The position numbers were made by a program, and so were the translations under genes. Below the pieces are notes generated by a model. It ran no database searches and was not told the DNA's origin. It saw only the letters and a list, made by a program, of their open reading frames with translations. From Dyadobacter subterraneus (lineage in GTDB: Bacteria; Bacteroidota; Bacteroidia; Cytophagales; Spirosomataceae), in the NCBI RefSeq assembly GCF_015221875.1, contig NZ_JACYGY010000001.1, positions 1,798,001 to 1,862,000 of the forward strand: DNA of 64,000 bases. The letters run 5' to 3'. The number at the start of each line of letters is the position of its first letter. Position 1 is the first letter of the stretch. This document shows, in pieces, positions 19,019 to 25,378 of the stretch.

Positions 19019-19957
19019 ATGAAGTATTTCGTTACCATTTTATTTCTTTCCGTGTTTTTGACAGGAAGTACTCCGAAAAAGATTCAGCCGGGAGAAGGTT
19101 TTGTTGAAGTTAAAGGCGGCCGGATCTGGTATAAAGTGGTTGGTACTGGCAAAGGAGTTCCGCTTTTGTTGATTCATGGAGGTCCGGGCAGCAGAAGCTG
19201 TGAGGGAATTCCGGGATATTCAACTTTGGGAAATGACCGGCCTATTATTTTTTATGATCAATTAGGTTCCGGTCATTCGGACAGACCAACGGATACCACG
19301 CTTTGGCAACTTCCAAGATTTGTAGATGAGATTGATGCACTTCGTAAAGCTTTGGATTTGAAAGAATTAAATATTCTTGGAAGTTCATGGGGCGGAACTG
19401 TCGCGGTAGAATATATGGTAACTAAAAAGCCGAAGGGCGTGAAGTCGGTTATTTTTGCCGGTCCGCTGATCAGTACACCAAAATGGATGCGGGATGCCAA
19501 AATCCTGATTTCTCAACTACCAAAACCGGTGCAGGATTCGATAAATAAATATGAAAGTCTGCATATTTATGACCACAAATCATACATGGCAGCGACCGAT
19601 ACTTTTAACATTCATTATCTAAGCAGAAAACCCGGTCCAAGAATTTCTGCACCGGATTGTGCAGGTTCCGGAAAAGGGAATGGTGACATTTATCGATATA
19701 TGTGGGGACCAACAGAATTTAACGCCACCGGTACTTTGAAAAACTTTGAAAGAACGCCTAACCTGCACGAAATAAAAGAACCCGTTTTGTTTATAACGGG
19801 ACGTTTCGACGAGGCGCGACCAGAAACCATGTACGAATTTCAAAAGGAAATTCCGGGATCAAAAGTTGAGATTGTTGAAAATTCGGGTCATAATAAAATC
19901 AGGGATAATCCGGAGCAGTATCTGGGAGCGATCAGAAAATTTCTGAATGGCAAATAG
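19019..19957 (+). CDS. Proline iminopeptidase-like alpha/beta hydrolase (S33)
   Basis: This 312-residue alpha/beta hydrolase has a signal-like N-terminus (residues 1-17). The oxyanion motif HGGPGSRS and the strand FYDQLGSGHSDRP are the classic S33 proline iminopeptidase signatures. The nucleophile elbow is GSSWGGT; acid and base are probably Asp in ITGRFDEARPE and His in VENSGHNK. It starts 26 bases after the tricorn-like protease gene on the same strand and would fit as the exopeptidase that trims peptides made by that enzyme. Tricorn works with such factors in archaea; the pairing here is inferred from adjacency. Confidence 0.85.
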   Translation: MKYFVTILFLSVFLTGSTPKKIQPGEGFVEVKGGRIWYKVVGTGKGVPLLLIHGGPGSRSCEGIPGYSTLGNDRPIIFYDQLGSGHSDRPTDTTLWQLPRFVDEIDALRKALDLKELNILGSSWGGTVAVEYMVTKKPKGVKSVIFAGPLISTPKWMRDAKILISQLPKPVQDSINKYESLHIYDHKSYMAATDTFNIHYLSRKPGPRISAPDCAGSGKGNGDIYRYMWGPTEFNATGTLKNFERTPNLHEIKEPVLFITGRFDEARPETMYEFQKEIPGSKVEIVENSGHNKIRDNPEQYLGAIRKFLNGK

Positions 19958-19981
19958 TCTGAACGATGCATTCTAATTCAT

Positions 19982-20027
19982 AAAAAACCTGATCAGCCAA
20001 AATGTATTCAGGCTGACCAGGTTTTTT
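19982..20027. terminator. Bidirectional terminator between S33 peptidase and msrB
   Basis: A 17-bp inverted repeat with one A-C mismatch (19982-19998 with 20011-20027, core CCTGATCAGCC) is flanked by A and T tracts. It serves the convergent peptidase and msrB genes. Confidence 0.9.
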
Positions 20028-20050
20028 ACTTTTCCGGATTTTAAAATTTG

Positions 20051-20551
20051 TTACTTAGCCGGAATAAATTTCAATGCCCAGGAATTCATACAATAACGTT
20101 TTCCGGTGGGAGCAGGGCCATCGTCAAAAACATGGCCCAAATGTAATCCTGTACTGCTTTCAACCACTTCGTCTCTTGACATTCCCAAAGAATTATCCGT
20201 CACAACTTTAACAGCTTTGGGATCAATCGGTTTGAAAAAACTGGGCCATCCGGTACCAGATTCGAATTTAGTATCAGAGCTGAATAACGGCTTTCCTGTT
20301 GCGGCACTTACATAAGTTCCTTTCTCGTGATTGTTCCAATACGGATTCCGGAATGGGGTTTCCGTTCCTCTTTCAACCATAATCTGGTATGCTTCGGAAG
20401 ATAAAACTTTCTTCCATTCGGCGTCCGACTTTGCTCCGGGAAACGTCACGGTATCCACAGTGCTTTCCTTATTTTTATTTTTACGACTTTGACCGCATGC
20501 ATTCATTGACAGCAGCAAAACGAACGCAATTATTATATTTAACTTTTTCAT
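20051..20551 (-). CDS. msrB: Lipoprotein peptide-methionine (R)-S-oxide reductase, zinc-less form
   Basis: This 166-residue MsrB has an exported lipoprotein N-terminus (lipobox LSMNAC, Cys19), so it acts in the periplasm or outer membrane rather than the cytosol. The family core is clear: KPLFSSDTKFESGTGWPSFF, STGLHLGHVFDDGPAP, and RYCMNSWALKF with catalytic Cys154. The two CxxC zinc-binding pairs of many MsrB proteins are missing (KGTYVSAATGKPLF and EVVESSTGLHLGH at those places), so it is the metal-free type. It reduces the R form of methionine sulfoxide. The YedY-like gene lies 87 bases upstream on the same strand, placing it in a methionine repair locus, though with a gap long enough for its own promoter. 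Confidence 0.93.
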   Translation of the reverse strand: MKKLNIIIAFVLLLSMNACGQSRKNKNKESTVDTVTFPGAKSDAEWKKVLSSEAYQIMVERGTETPFRNPYWNNHEKGTYVSAATGKPLFSSDTKFESGTGWPSFFKPIDPKAVKVVTDNSLGMSRDEVVESSTGLHLGHVFDDGPAPTGKRYCMNSWALKFIPAK

Positions 20552-20638
20552 GTTTTTTGTATGAAGTGGTCTGATCTAAACCTGCATTATAAAACAATAA
20601 TTTGTCAATTAAAATTCTGATTTTCAGGTTGTATTTTA

Positions 20639-21424
20639 CTACAATCCGGAATAATAATCATAACCTCTCTTTGCCCAGTAATCGGGCGGACGTTGATCGC
20701 TGAAAGTTATTTTTCCAATACATTTTAAGTTTTTAATTCCGTATTTAACCGGAATTATCAATCTGAGCGGCGCACCATGAACAGTTTGAAGAGGCTGATC
20801 ATTCATTTCATAAGCCAGGATCGTTTGCGGATGCAGAGCACTTTCCATATCCAGTCCAACCTGGTACTTCCCGTTCGGCGTTTCCATACCCACATATTTC
20901 ATCGTGGTCAAATTGACCAGTTTATAATGTTTGATAAAATCAATAAAACGCACACCGCCCCAATGCTGGATCTGATCCCAGCCTTCAACGCATTTAAAAT
21001 CGAAGACAATTTCAGTTTTAGGAAGTGCTTTCAAGGCTTCCATATTTACTTTCAAGACTTCGCTCGTACTTTTTATAACCGAAAGCTCCCAGTTTTCAGG
21101 ATTGAAGTTTTTGTCATCATTTCCAATATTACTATTAACCCTGACCTTTTGTGCGGCCATTGATTTTGGATATGTTTTCACAAGATGATTATCACTGAAA
21201 AACTTCCGGAAAAATATTTCGGTTTTATTCATTGCAGCCCGCAGCGGTTTTCGGGCGCGTGCCGTGATACCATTTGTTTCAGAAGGGGCATGATAAAGCC
21301 AATCCCAACCTTCGTAAGCCGCAGCGCTCAATGCAAAAAAAGTAGCAAATGAAATGAAGGTCCGTCTCCTGATCTTTTGATCTACGGTAATTTCTTTCTT
21401 ATTTTTTGGATCGATAATTTCCAT
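20639..21424 (-). CDS. YedY/MsrP-like molybdopterin oxidoreductase (sulfite oxidase fold)
   Basis: This 261-residue protein has the sulfite-oxidase molybdopterin fold. The N-terminus has an RRRTFISF Tat-like motif and a hydrophobic segment (21-37), so export in folded form is expected. Cys145 in DFKCVEGWDQIQHWGGV corresponds to the molybdenum-ligating cysteine; the sequence RCVEAW in E. coli YedY/MsrP is strikingly similar. Another conserved region is HGAPLRLIIPVKYGIKNLK. It lacks the dimerisation domain of eukaryotic sulfite oxidase and is shorter than E. coli MsrP (about 334). The cytochrome b gene lies 25 bases upstream, and the two probably form a periplasmic reductase fed with quinol electrons. 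Reduction of protein methionine sulfoxide is inferred from family and neighbours. Confidence 0.85.
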   Translation of the reverse strand: MEIIDPKNKKEITVDQKIRRRTFISFATFFALSAAAYEGWDWLYHAPSETNGITARARKPLRAAMNKTEIFFRKFFSDNHLVKTYPKSMAAQKVRVNSNIGNDDKNFNPENWELSVIKSTSEVLKVNMEALKALPKTEIVFDFKCVEGWDQIQHWGGVRFIDFIKHYKLVNLTTMKYVGMETPNGKYQVGLDMESALHPQTILAYEMNDQPLQTVHGAPLRLIIPVKYGIKNLKCIGKITFSDQRPPDYWAKRGYDYYSGL

Positions 21425-21449
21425 TTTGTGATCGCGGTTTAGTTAGAAA

Positions 21450-22169
21450 TTATTCGATTATTAAATGTTCAGGACCCGAAGAATTTTGGTTCTCATCAGT
21501 CAGACCACTAGTGTTTTCCTCGTTTACAACTTCAAAACCGGAAATAACAGATCTGAAATTATTCCAACCAGCAATGATTACCTGGACGATATGTATGACA
21601 AAGAAAAACAGATACCCAAGTGTCAGAGAAAAATGCAGAATCCTTGCCAGGTTATAACCGCCAAAAAACCAGCATAACCAATAGAACTGAACCGGTTTAT
21701 AAACTGCTAAACCCGTAAGTACTGAACCCAGACCCATGATAATAATCGCGGTATACGCAATCCTTTGTGCGGCATTGTACTTATCCTGGGGAGGTGCGGT
21801 GTTTCGTATGTGGAGGTCGTGTAGAAGTACCAGCCACGCTTCCTTGAACGACTTTTTTTGAGGAACCAGATTTCTCCATTCGCCAGAGAAAAGGGTGTAC
21901 AAGACATAAAATATTCCATTCAGGGTAAAAAACCACATGAACAAAAAGTGAAATGCCATGCCTTCCGCCAGCCTGTAAGGAATATGAAAAAAAGTGAACA
22001 CTGAGTCCGGAAAGAAATGGTAGAAAGTATAGCCGAAAATAGTTACTGAATAAGCATCATTAGCCCAGTATATCAACATTCCGCTCCAAATCATGACAGT
22101 TAGTATCGGGAAATTGACCCAATGCGTCCAGCGCATGGCAAGTGAATGTTTTTCTTTTATAACTTTCAT
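21450..22169 (-). CDS. Membrane cytochrome b (cytochrome b561/Ni-Fe hydrogenase b-type)
   Basis: This 239-residue membrane protein has four hydrophobic helices. Candidate haem-binding His residues occur in helix 1 (EKHSLAMRWTHWVNF, His8 and His16), in helix 2 (AEGMAFHFLFMWFF) and in the last helix (HFSLTLGYLFFFVIHIVQV). This is the b561/PF01292 arrangement, not the MsrQ/YedZ ferric-reductase-like fold, though the role of passing quinol electrons to the YedY-like subunit is presumably similar. It is the first gene of the minus-strand operon and begins 48 bases past the -10-like GAC of an ECF-type promoter at 22217-22244. It shares a divergent intergenic region with the sigma factor gene. Confidence 0.87.
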   Translation of the reverse strand: MKVIKEKHSLAMRWTHWVNFPILTVMIWSGMLIYWANDAYSVTIFGYTFYHFFPDSVFTFFHIPYRLAEGMAFHFLFMWFFTLNGIFYVLYTLFSGEWRNLVPQKKSFKEAWLVLLHDLHIRNTAPPQDKYNAAQRIAYTAIIIMGLGSVLTGLAVYKPVQFYWLCWFFGGYNLARILHFSLTLGYLFFFVIHIVQVIIAGWNNFRSVISGFEVVNEENTSGLTDENQNSSGPEHLIIE

Positions 22170-22216
22170 ATGATCAGATGTTTGATTAATATTTCAAATT
22201 AGCTTTTTTCCTCTTA

Positions 22217-22244
22217 GTCGCTTATCTTTTAAAAACCTTACAAA
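22217..22244 (-). promoter_or_regulatory. Putative ECF sigma promoter of the cytochrome b-yedY operon
   Basis: On the minus strand TTTGTAAGG (22244-22236) is followed, 16 bases later, by GACTAA (22219-22214). The same -35-like word, spacing and GAC core occur at two other starts in this locus, which is why it is read as a promoter. Confidence 0.75.
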
Positions 22245-22258
22245 AAAATGTCTGAAGA

Positions 22259-22289
22259 TTTGTAAGGTATTGCCTTCCTTTCAGACTAA
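22259..22289 (+). promoter_or_regulatory. Putative ECF sigma promoter of the sigma/anti-sigma operon
   Basis: TTTGTAAGG (22259-22267), 16 bases, then GACTAA (22284-22289), about 75 bases before the sigma factor ATG. It stands back to back with the minus-strand copy, so the two -35-like words form an inverted repeat. It implies autoregulation. Confidence 0.75.
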
Positions 22290-22363
22290 TCTTTTAAAAG
22301 GTAACGCTAATGATACAAACAACAACCCGGAGAAAGTCCATCAATGAAAATCTTCGCTACTAA

Positions 22364-22957
22364 ATGCTAATCGATAAGAATAAGTCTGTGACTGGCAGTG
22401 AACCCGTTGATCCGCTTCAATGGGTTAAAAGGTATGCCGATTACCTTTATACATACGCTGTAACGCGCATTAACGATGAAGAGCAGGCGAGAGATTTGGT
22501 TCAGGAAACTTTTCTCGCTGCGCTGGAAAAGGTAAAGACTTTTGAAGGGAGAAGTTCGGAAGGAACCTGGTTAACAGCAATTTTAAAAAATAAAATAATT
22601 GATGTCTATCGTAAAAAATCTTCCGGATTATCTAATAAATCCGGTGTTTCAGAGGCGGAACAAGATCAAAAGAATTTTTTCGATCCGGACGACGGGCATT
22701 GGAATGAAGATTTCCGGCCAAAGGAACTTGGAGCGGAGGAAGACCTGCTTGTAAATGCGGAATTCTCTATGATTCTTCAAAAATGTATGGACAAATTACC
22801 CGCCCTTTGGTCAGCTGTTTTCACTTTGAAACATATGGATGAGGAGGTAACCGAAAATATTTGTGAGACGTTGAAAATAACACCTTCTAATTTTTGGGTG
22901 ATCATGCATAGGGCTAAGCTTAACCTTCGTGCTTGTCTTCAGAAAAACTGGATTTAA
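22364..22957 (+). CDS. ECF-type RNA polymerase sigma factor
   Basis: This 197-residue sigma-70 family protein has regions 2 and 4 only. Region 2 is at about 20-85 (YADYLYTYAVTRINDEEQARDLVQETFLAALEK, then GTWLTAILKNKIIDVYRKK). The linker is unusually long and acidic (about 88-125, with FDPDDGHWNEDFRPKE). Region 4 is at about 130-190 (LPALWSAVFTLKHMDEEVTENICETLKITPSNFWVIMHRAK). The anti-sigma gene starts 10 bases after the stop. Its promoter shares a motif with those of the cytochrome b operon and the Met-rich peptide, so this protein is the likely reader of all three. This is the usual autoregulated ECF design. Confidence 0.92.
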   Translation: MLIDKNKSVTGSEPVDPLQWVKRYADYLYTYAVTRINDEEQARDLVQETFLAALEKVKTFEGRSSEGTWLTAILKNKIIDVYRKKSSGLSNKSGVSEAEQDQKNFFDPDDGHWNEDFRPKELGAEEDLLVNAEFSMILQKCMDKLPALWSAVFTLKHMDEEVTENICETLKITPSNFWVIMHRAKLNLRACLQKNWI

Positions 22958-22967
22958 TCAAACCGTT

Positions 22968-23246
22968 ATGAATTCTTTAAAAGGAATAATATACAATTGC
23001 CGTCAGGCCACTTTTCTGATTGAGAAAAAACAGGTCAGAAAATTAACATTCAGGGAAAGTGTTGAACTGCGGATACATCTTACAGGGTGTTCGGTTTGTC
23101 GTGTGTTTCAAAAGCAAAGTGTCATGATCAACCGTATGGTTAAAAATCTGATTCATGATTCACAAAAAAAAGATAGGAAACTGGACGATGCTTTTAAGCG
23201 GGATTTACAGGATAAAATTGAAGGCGAGCTGAATAAAAATAGATAG
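22968..23246 (+). CDS. Zinc-binding anti-sigma factor (ZAS/RsrA-like)
   Basis: This is a 92-residue soluble protein with no membrane helix. It carries the ZAS signature HLTGCSVC (His37, Cys41, Cys44) and an upstream Cys11. These four positions match, as I recall them, the zinc ligands of Streptomyces RsrA, where disulfide formation releases the sigma factor. The rest is short and helix-rich and ends Lys-rich. The ATG at 22968 was chosen over an upstream in-frame one at 22929 because the latter would overlap the sigma gene; the gap is then 10 bases. Redox control by oxidants is a reasonable inference but not shown. Confidence 0.83.
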   Translation: MNSLKGIIYNCRQATFLIEKKQVRKLTFRESVELRIHLTGCSVCRVFQKQSVMINRMVKNLIHDSQKKDRKLDDAFKRDLQDKIEGELNKNR

Positions 23247-23265
23247 GGAAAAGTTTTTGCAAAAC

Positions 23266-23296
23266 TTTGTAAGGATTTCCGGTAAGCCCCGACAAA
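23266..23296 (+). promoter_or_regulatory. Putative ECF sigma promoter of the Met-rich peptide gene
   Basis: TTTGTAAGG (23266-23274), 16 bases, then GACAAA (23291-23296), 38 bases before the ATG. It is the third copy of the element shared with the divergent promoters at 22217-22289. Confidence 0.75.
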
Positions 23297-23334
23297 TAAT
23301 AAAATAACAAATTTCACATTCTAAACAAAGCCCA

Positions 23335-23586
23335 ATGGAAACGCTAAAATCAAAAGTATTGTCATTTATCGTAATTTCTGCTATCGCAACTTTTTCTATA
23401 ACGGTTCAGGCTGCACCTGGAAGTTTTTCTATCCAGGACTCGACCAAAATGGACAAAAAAATGTCCAAAATGAGTCATAAAAAAGATGACAAAATGGGTA
23501 AAATGGAAGGAAAAATGGGTAAGATGAATGACAAAATGGAAAAGAAAAGTAAGATGTCAAAGAAGGATTCTACGATAAAAAAATAA
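23335..23586 (+). CDS. Secreted methionine/lysine-rich small protein (MXKDX-like repeats)
   Basis: This 83-residue protein has a signal peptide ending near TVQAAPG (about residue 27). The mature part of about 55 residues is almost only Met, Lys, Asp, Ser and Gly, with nine Met spaced every 3-7 residues in units like DKMGKM, EGKMGKM and NDKMEKK. It has no Cys and no hydrophobic core, so it is probably unfolded. It resembles the pentapeptide MXKDX repeat proteins. Its own copy of the ECF element lies directly upstream, and the Met-sulfoxide reductases are divergent neighbours. A sacrificial oxidant sink that is re-reduced in the periplasm is the inferred role, as described for MrpX in Azospira. 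A metal-binding role is the main alternative. Confidence 0.8.
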   Translation: METLKSKVLSFIVISAIATFSITVQAAPGSFSIQDSTKMDKKMSKMSHKKDDKMGKMEGKMGKMNDKMEKKSKMSKKDSTIKK

Positions 23587-23603
23587 ATTAAAGTTGTGCT
23601 GGA

Positions 23604-23630
23604 GGAGGGATCAAACATCCCTCCTTTTAT
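23604..23630. terminator. Terminator shared by the Met-rich gene and the DUF1801 gene
   Basis: GGAGGGAT (23604-23611) pairs with ATCCCTCC (23617-23624) around a five-base loop, followed by TTTT. The stem touches the stop codon of the convergent minus-strand gene. Confidence 0.85.
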
Positions 23631-24081
23631 TTTTATACCGACTTTCGTAAATACTGATCCAATCCTGTGGAGTCATTTTTGAAGCCAATTCTCCAATGAG
23701 TTTGTAAGGGATGTGATCAGCTTTTTTAAATCGCAGACAGCTTTTTCCCATATCAAGTTTTGTCTTGATGTGTTTTGGATATTCAGTGGTAAACCATTTC
23801 AAAATTTCTTCATCCGCATAGATACCCATGTGATAAACGGCGATGAAGTTTTTTTGTGAAGCAATATTCATGAAAGGAAGCGGTAAGGAAGGGTTGCAAT
23901 GATAGCCCTCAGGATACAGCGCATGTGGAATCACATAACCAAGCATGCCATAACTCATTTCCTCCTGAAATCCTTCTGGCAAATTTTTAAGAATTTCTGC
24001 ACGCAGTTCGTTGATGGCAGATTTTCTGTCGTCCGGAAGTGAATCCAGATATTCCTGGGGAGTTGAGGCGCTGGATTGCAT
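23611..24081 (-). CDS. DUF1801 (YdhG-like) protein
   Basis: This is a 156-residue cytoplasmic protein of the DUF1801/YdhG family with a frataxin-like fold. It begins TPQEYLDSLPDDRKSAINELR and has the conserved core EEMSYGMLGYVIPHALYP, then NFIAVYHMGIYADEEIL and KLDMGKSCLRFKKADHIP. Some family members are proposed iron chaperones, but the function of this subgroup is not established. It converges on the Met-rich peptide gene and has no close co-oriented neighbour. Confidence 0.85.
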   Translation of the reverse strand: MQSSASTPQEYLDSLPDDRKSAINELRAEILKNLPEGFQEEMSYGMLGYVIPHALYPEGYHCNPSLPLPFMNIASQKNFIAVYHMGIYADEEILKWFTTEYPKHIKTKLDMGKSCLRFKKADHIPYKLIGELASKMTPQDWISIYESRYKNKRRDV

Positions 24082-24434
24082 ATGTAAGAGGTTGATTTTT
24101 ATGGAAATATAAAATTAGCAAGAGTTAGGATTAATCCTAAATTTTCCATCGTCACATTAATTCAAAAATCTCCGGCAAATCATCCTAGCGGAATGTATAT
24201 GCCCATCCGTTACGATGCATGTGGAGTGTTTCACTACAAAGATTTTCTAAATCTCATAATTTTCTAAAAATATAAGGATAGGCTCTAGGTTAACTGATTG
24301 AACGGTTACTTTCTGACATCATTTCTTTATAGATTTGTTTAGGATAAAAATTTTATTCTATTCATAATTTGTTATTATTGAGAAGTTTACGAAATTGAAA
24401 ATATCATTCCTACCATCTTAAAAACCTCAACTCT
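24082..24434. other. 353-base AT-rich intergenic region
   Basis: It separates the divergent DUF1801 and ABC-transporter genes, so it should hold both promoters. I see no gene, hairpin or repeat. Words similar to the Bacteroidota -7 element occur (for example TAGATTTG near 24330-24340), but none has a well-spaced -33 partner. Confidence 0.5.
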
Positions 24435-25322
24435 GTGAAATTAACAATTCAGAATCTTCAAAAAACTTATCCAAATGGTGTTCAGGCGCTGAAAGGAATT
24501 AATCTGGTGATTGAAACCGGAATGTTTGGCCTGCTTGGACCAAACGGCGCAGGCAAATCTTCTCTGATGCGCACGATTGCAACTTTACAGGAAGCCGATG
24601 CCGGAAGTATTTTTCTGGATGATCTTGATGTGCTCAAAGACAAAGCGGAGGTACGCAGGATTCTGGGATATTTGCCACAGGAATTTGGAGTTTATCCTAA
24701 AATCAGTTCTGAGCTGATGCTTGATCATATTGCTCAGTTGAAAGGGATTCTGGATGCGAATGAAAGAAAACAAACTGTGGCGGCATTGCTCGACAGAGTA
24801 AATTTATATAACGACCGCAAAAAACATCTCGGCACTTTTTCCGGTGGTATGAAACAGCGTTTCGGGATTGCACAGGCACTTTTGGCAAACCCTAAACTGA
24901 TTATTGTAGATGAACCGACGGCAGGTCTGGATCCCGCAGAACGCAACCGTTTTTACAATTTATTGAGCGAATTGGGCGAGAATACGATCGTAATTCTTTC
25001 CACCCATATTGTGGAAGATGTGCGGACCTTGTGCAGCGATTTTGCCATTATTTGTAAGGGCGAAGTGCTTAGAAACGGAAATCCGGATGAAGCTGTAAAT
25101 GAGCTGAACGGAAAAATTTACAGCAAACTCATCGATAAGGGTGATAAGTTGGGTTACCGGGAAAATTACCAGGTAATTTCTGAACAAATGAAAAGCGGCA
25201 AACTGGGTATCAGGATTTTTTCTGAAACTAATCCGGGCAATGAATTTGTACTCGCTGAACCTGTTTTGGAAGATATTTATTTCCATCAGATCGCCAGTAA
25301 ACTGGACACCATTGCGCAGTAA
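24435..25322 (+). CDS. ABC transporter ATP-binding protein (ABC-2 type), GTG start
   Basis: This 295-residue ATPase is of the multidrug/gliding CcmA-like class. It has Walker A GPNGAGKSS (35-43), Q-loop LPQEFGVYP, signature TFSGGMKQRFG, Walker B LIIVDEPTAGLDP and switch His in ILSTHIVED. The C-terminal about 80 residues (from the CKGEVLRNGNPDEAV region) form an accessory domain. The start codon is GTG, and no in-frame ATG lies before the conserved MKLTIQNLQKTYPNG beginning. The permease-peptidase gene follows after 56 bases and is the obvious partner. Confidence 0.92.
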   Translation: MKLTIQNLQKTYPNGVQALKGINLVIETGMFGLLGPNGAGKSSLMRTIATLQEADAGSIFLDDLDVLKDKAEVRRILGYLPQEFGVYPKISSELMLDHIAQLKGILDANERKQTVAALLDRVNLYNDRKKHLGTFSGGMKQRFGIAQALLANPKLIIVDEPTAGLDPAERNRFYNLLSELGENTIVILSTHIVEDVRTLCSDFAIICKGEVLRNGNPDEAVNELNGKIYSKLIDKGDKLGYRENYQVISEQMKSGKLGIRIFSETNPGNEFVLAEPVLEDIYFHQIASKLDTIAQ

Positions 25323-25378
25323 ATCAGTTGCTTGAATTCCGCTTGTTAAATGTTTCCTGACTCAAAAAAGACTCTGGC

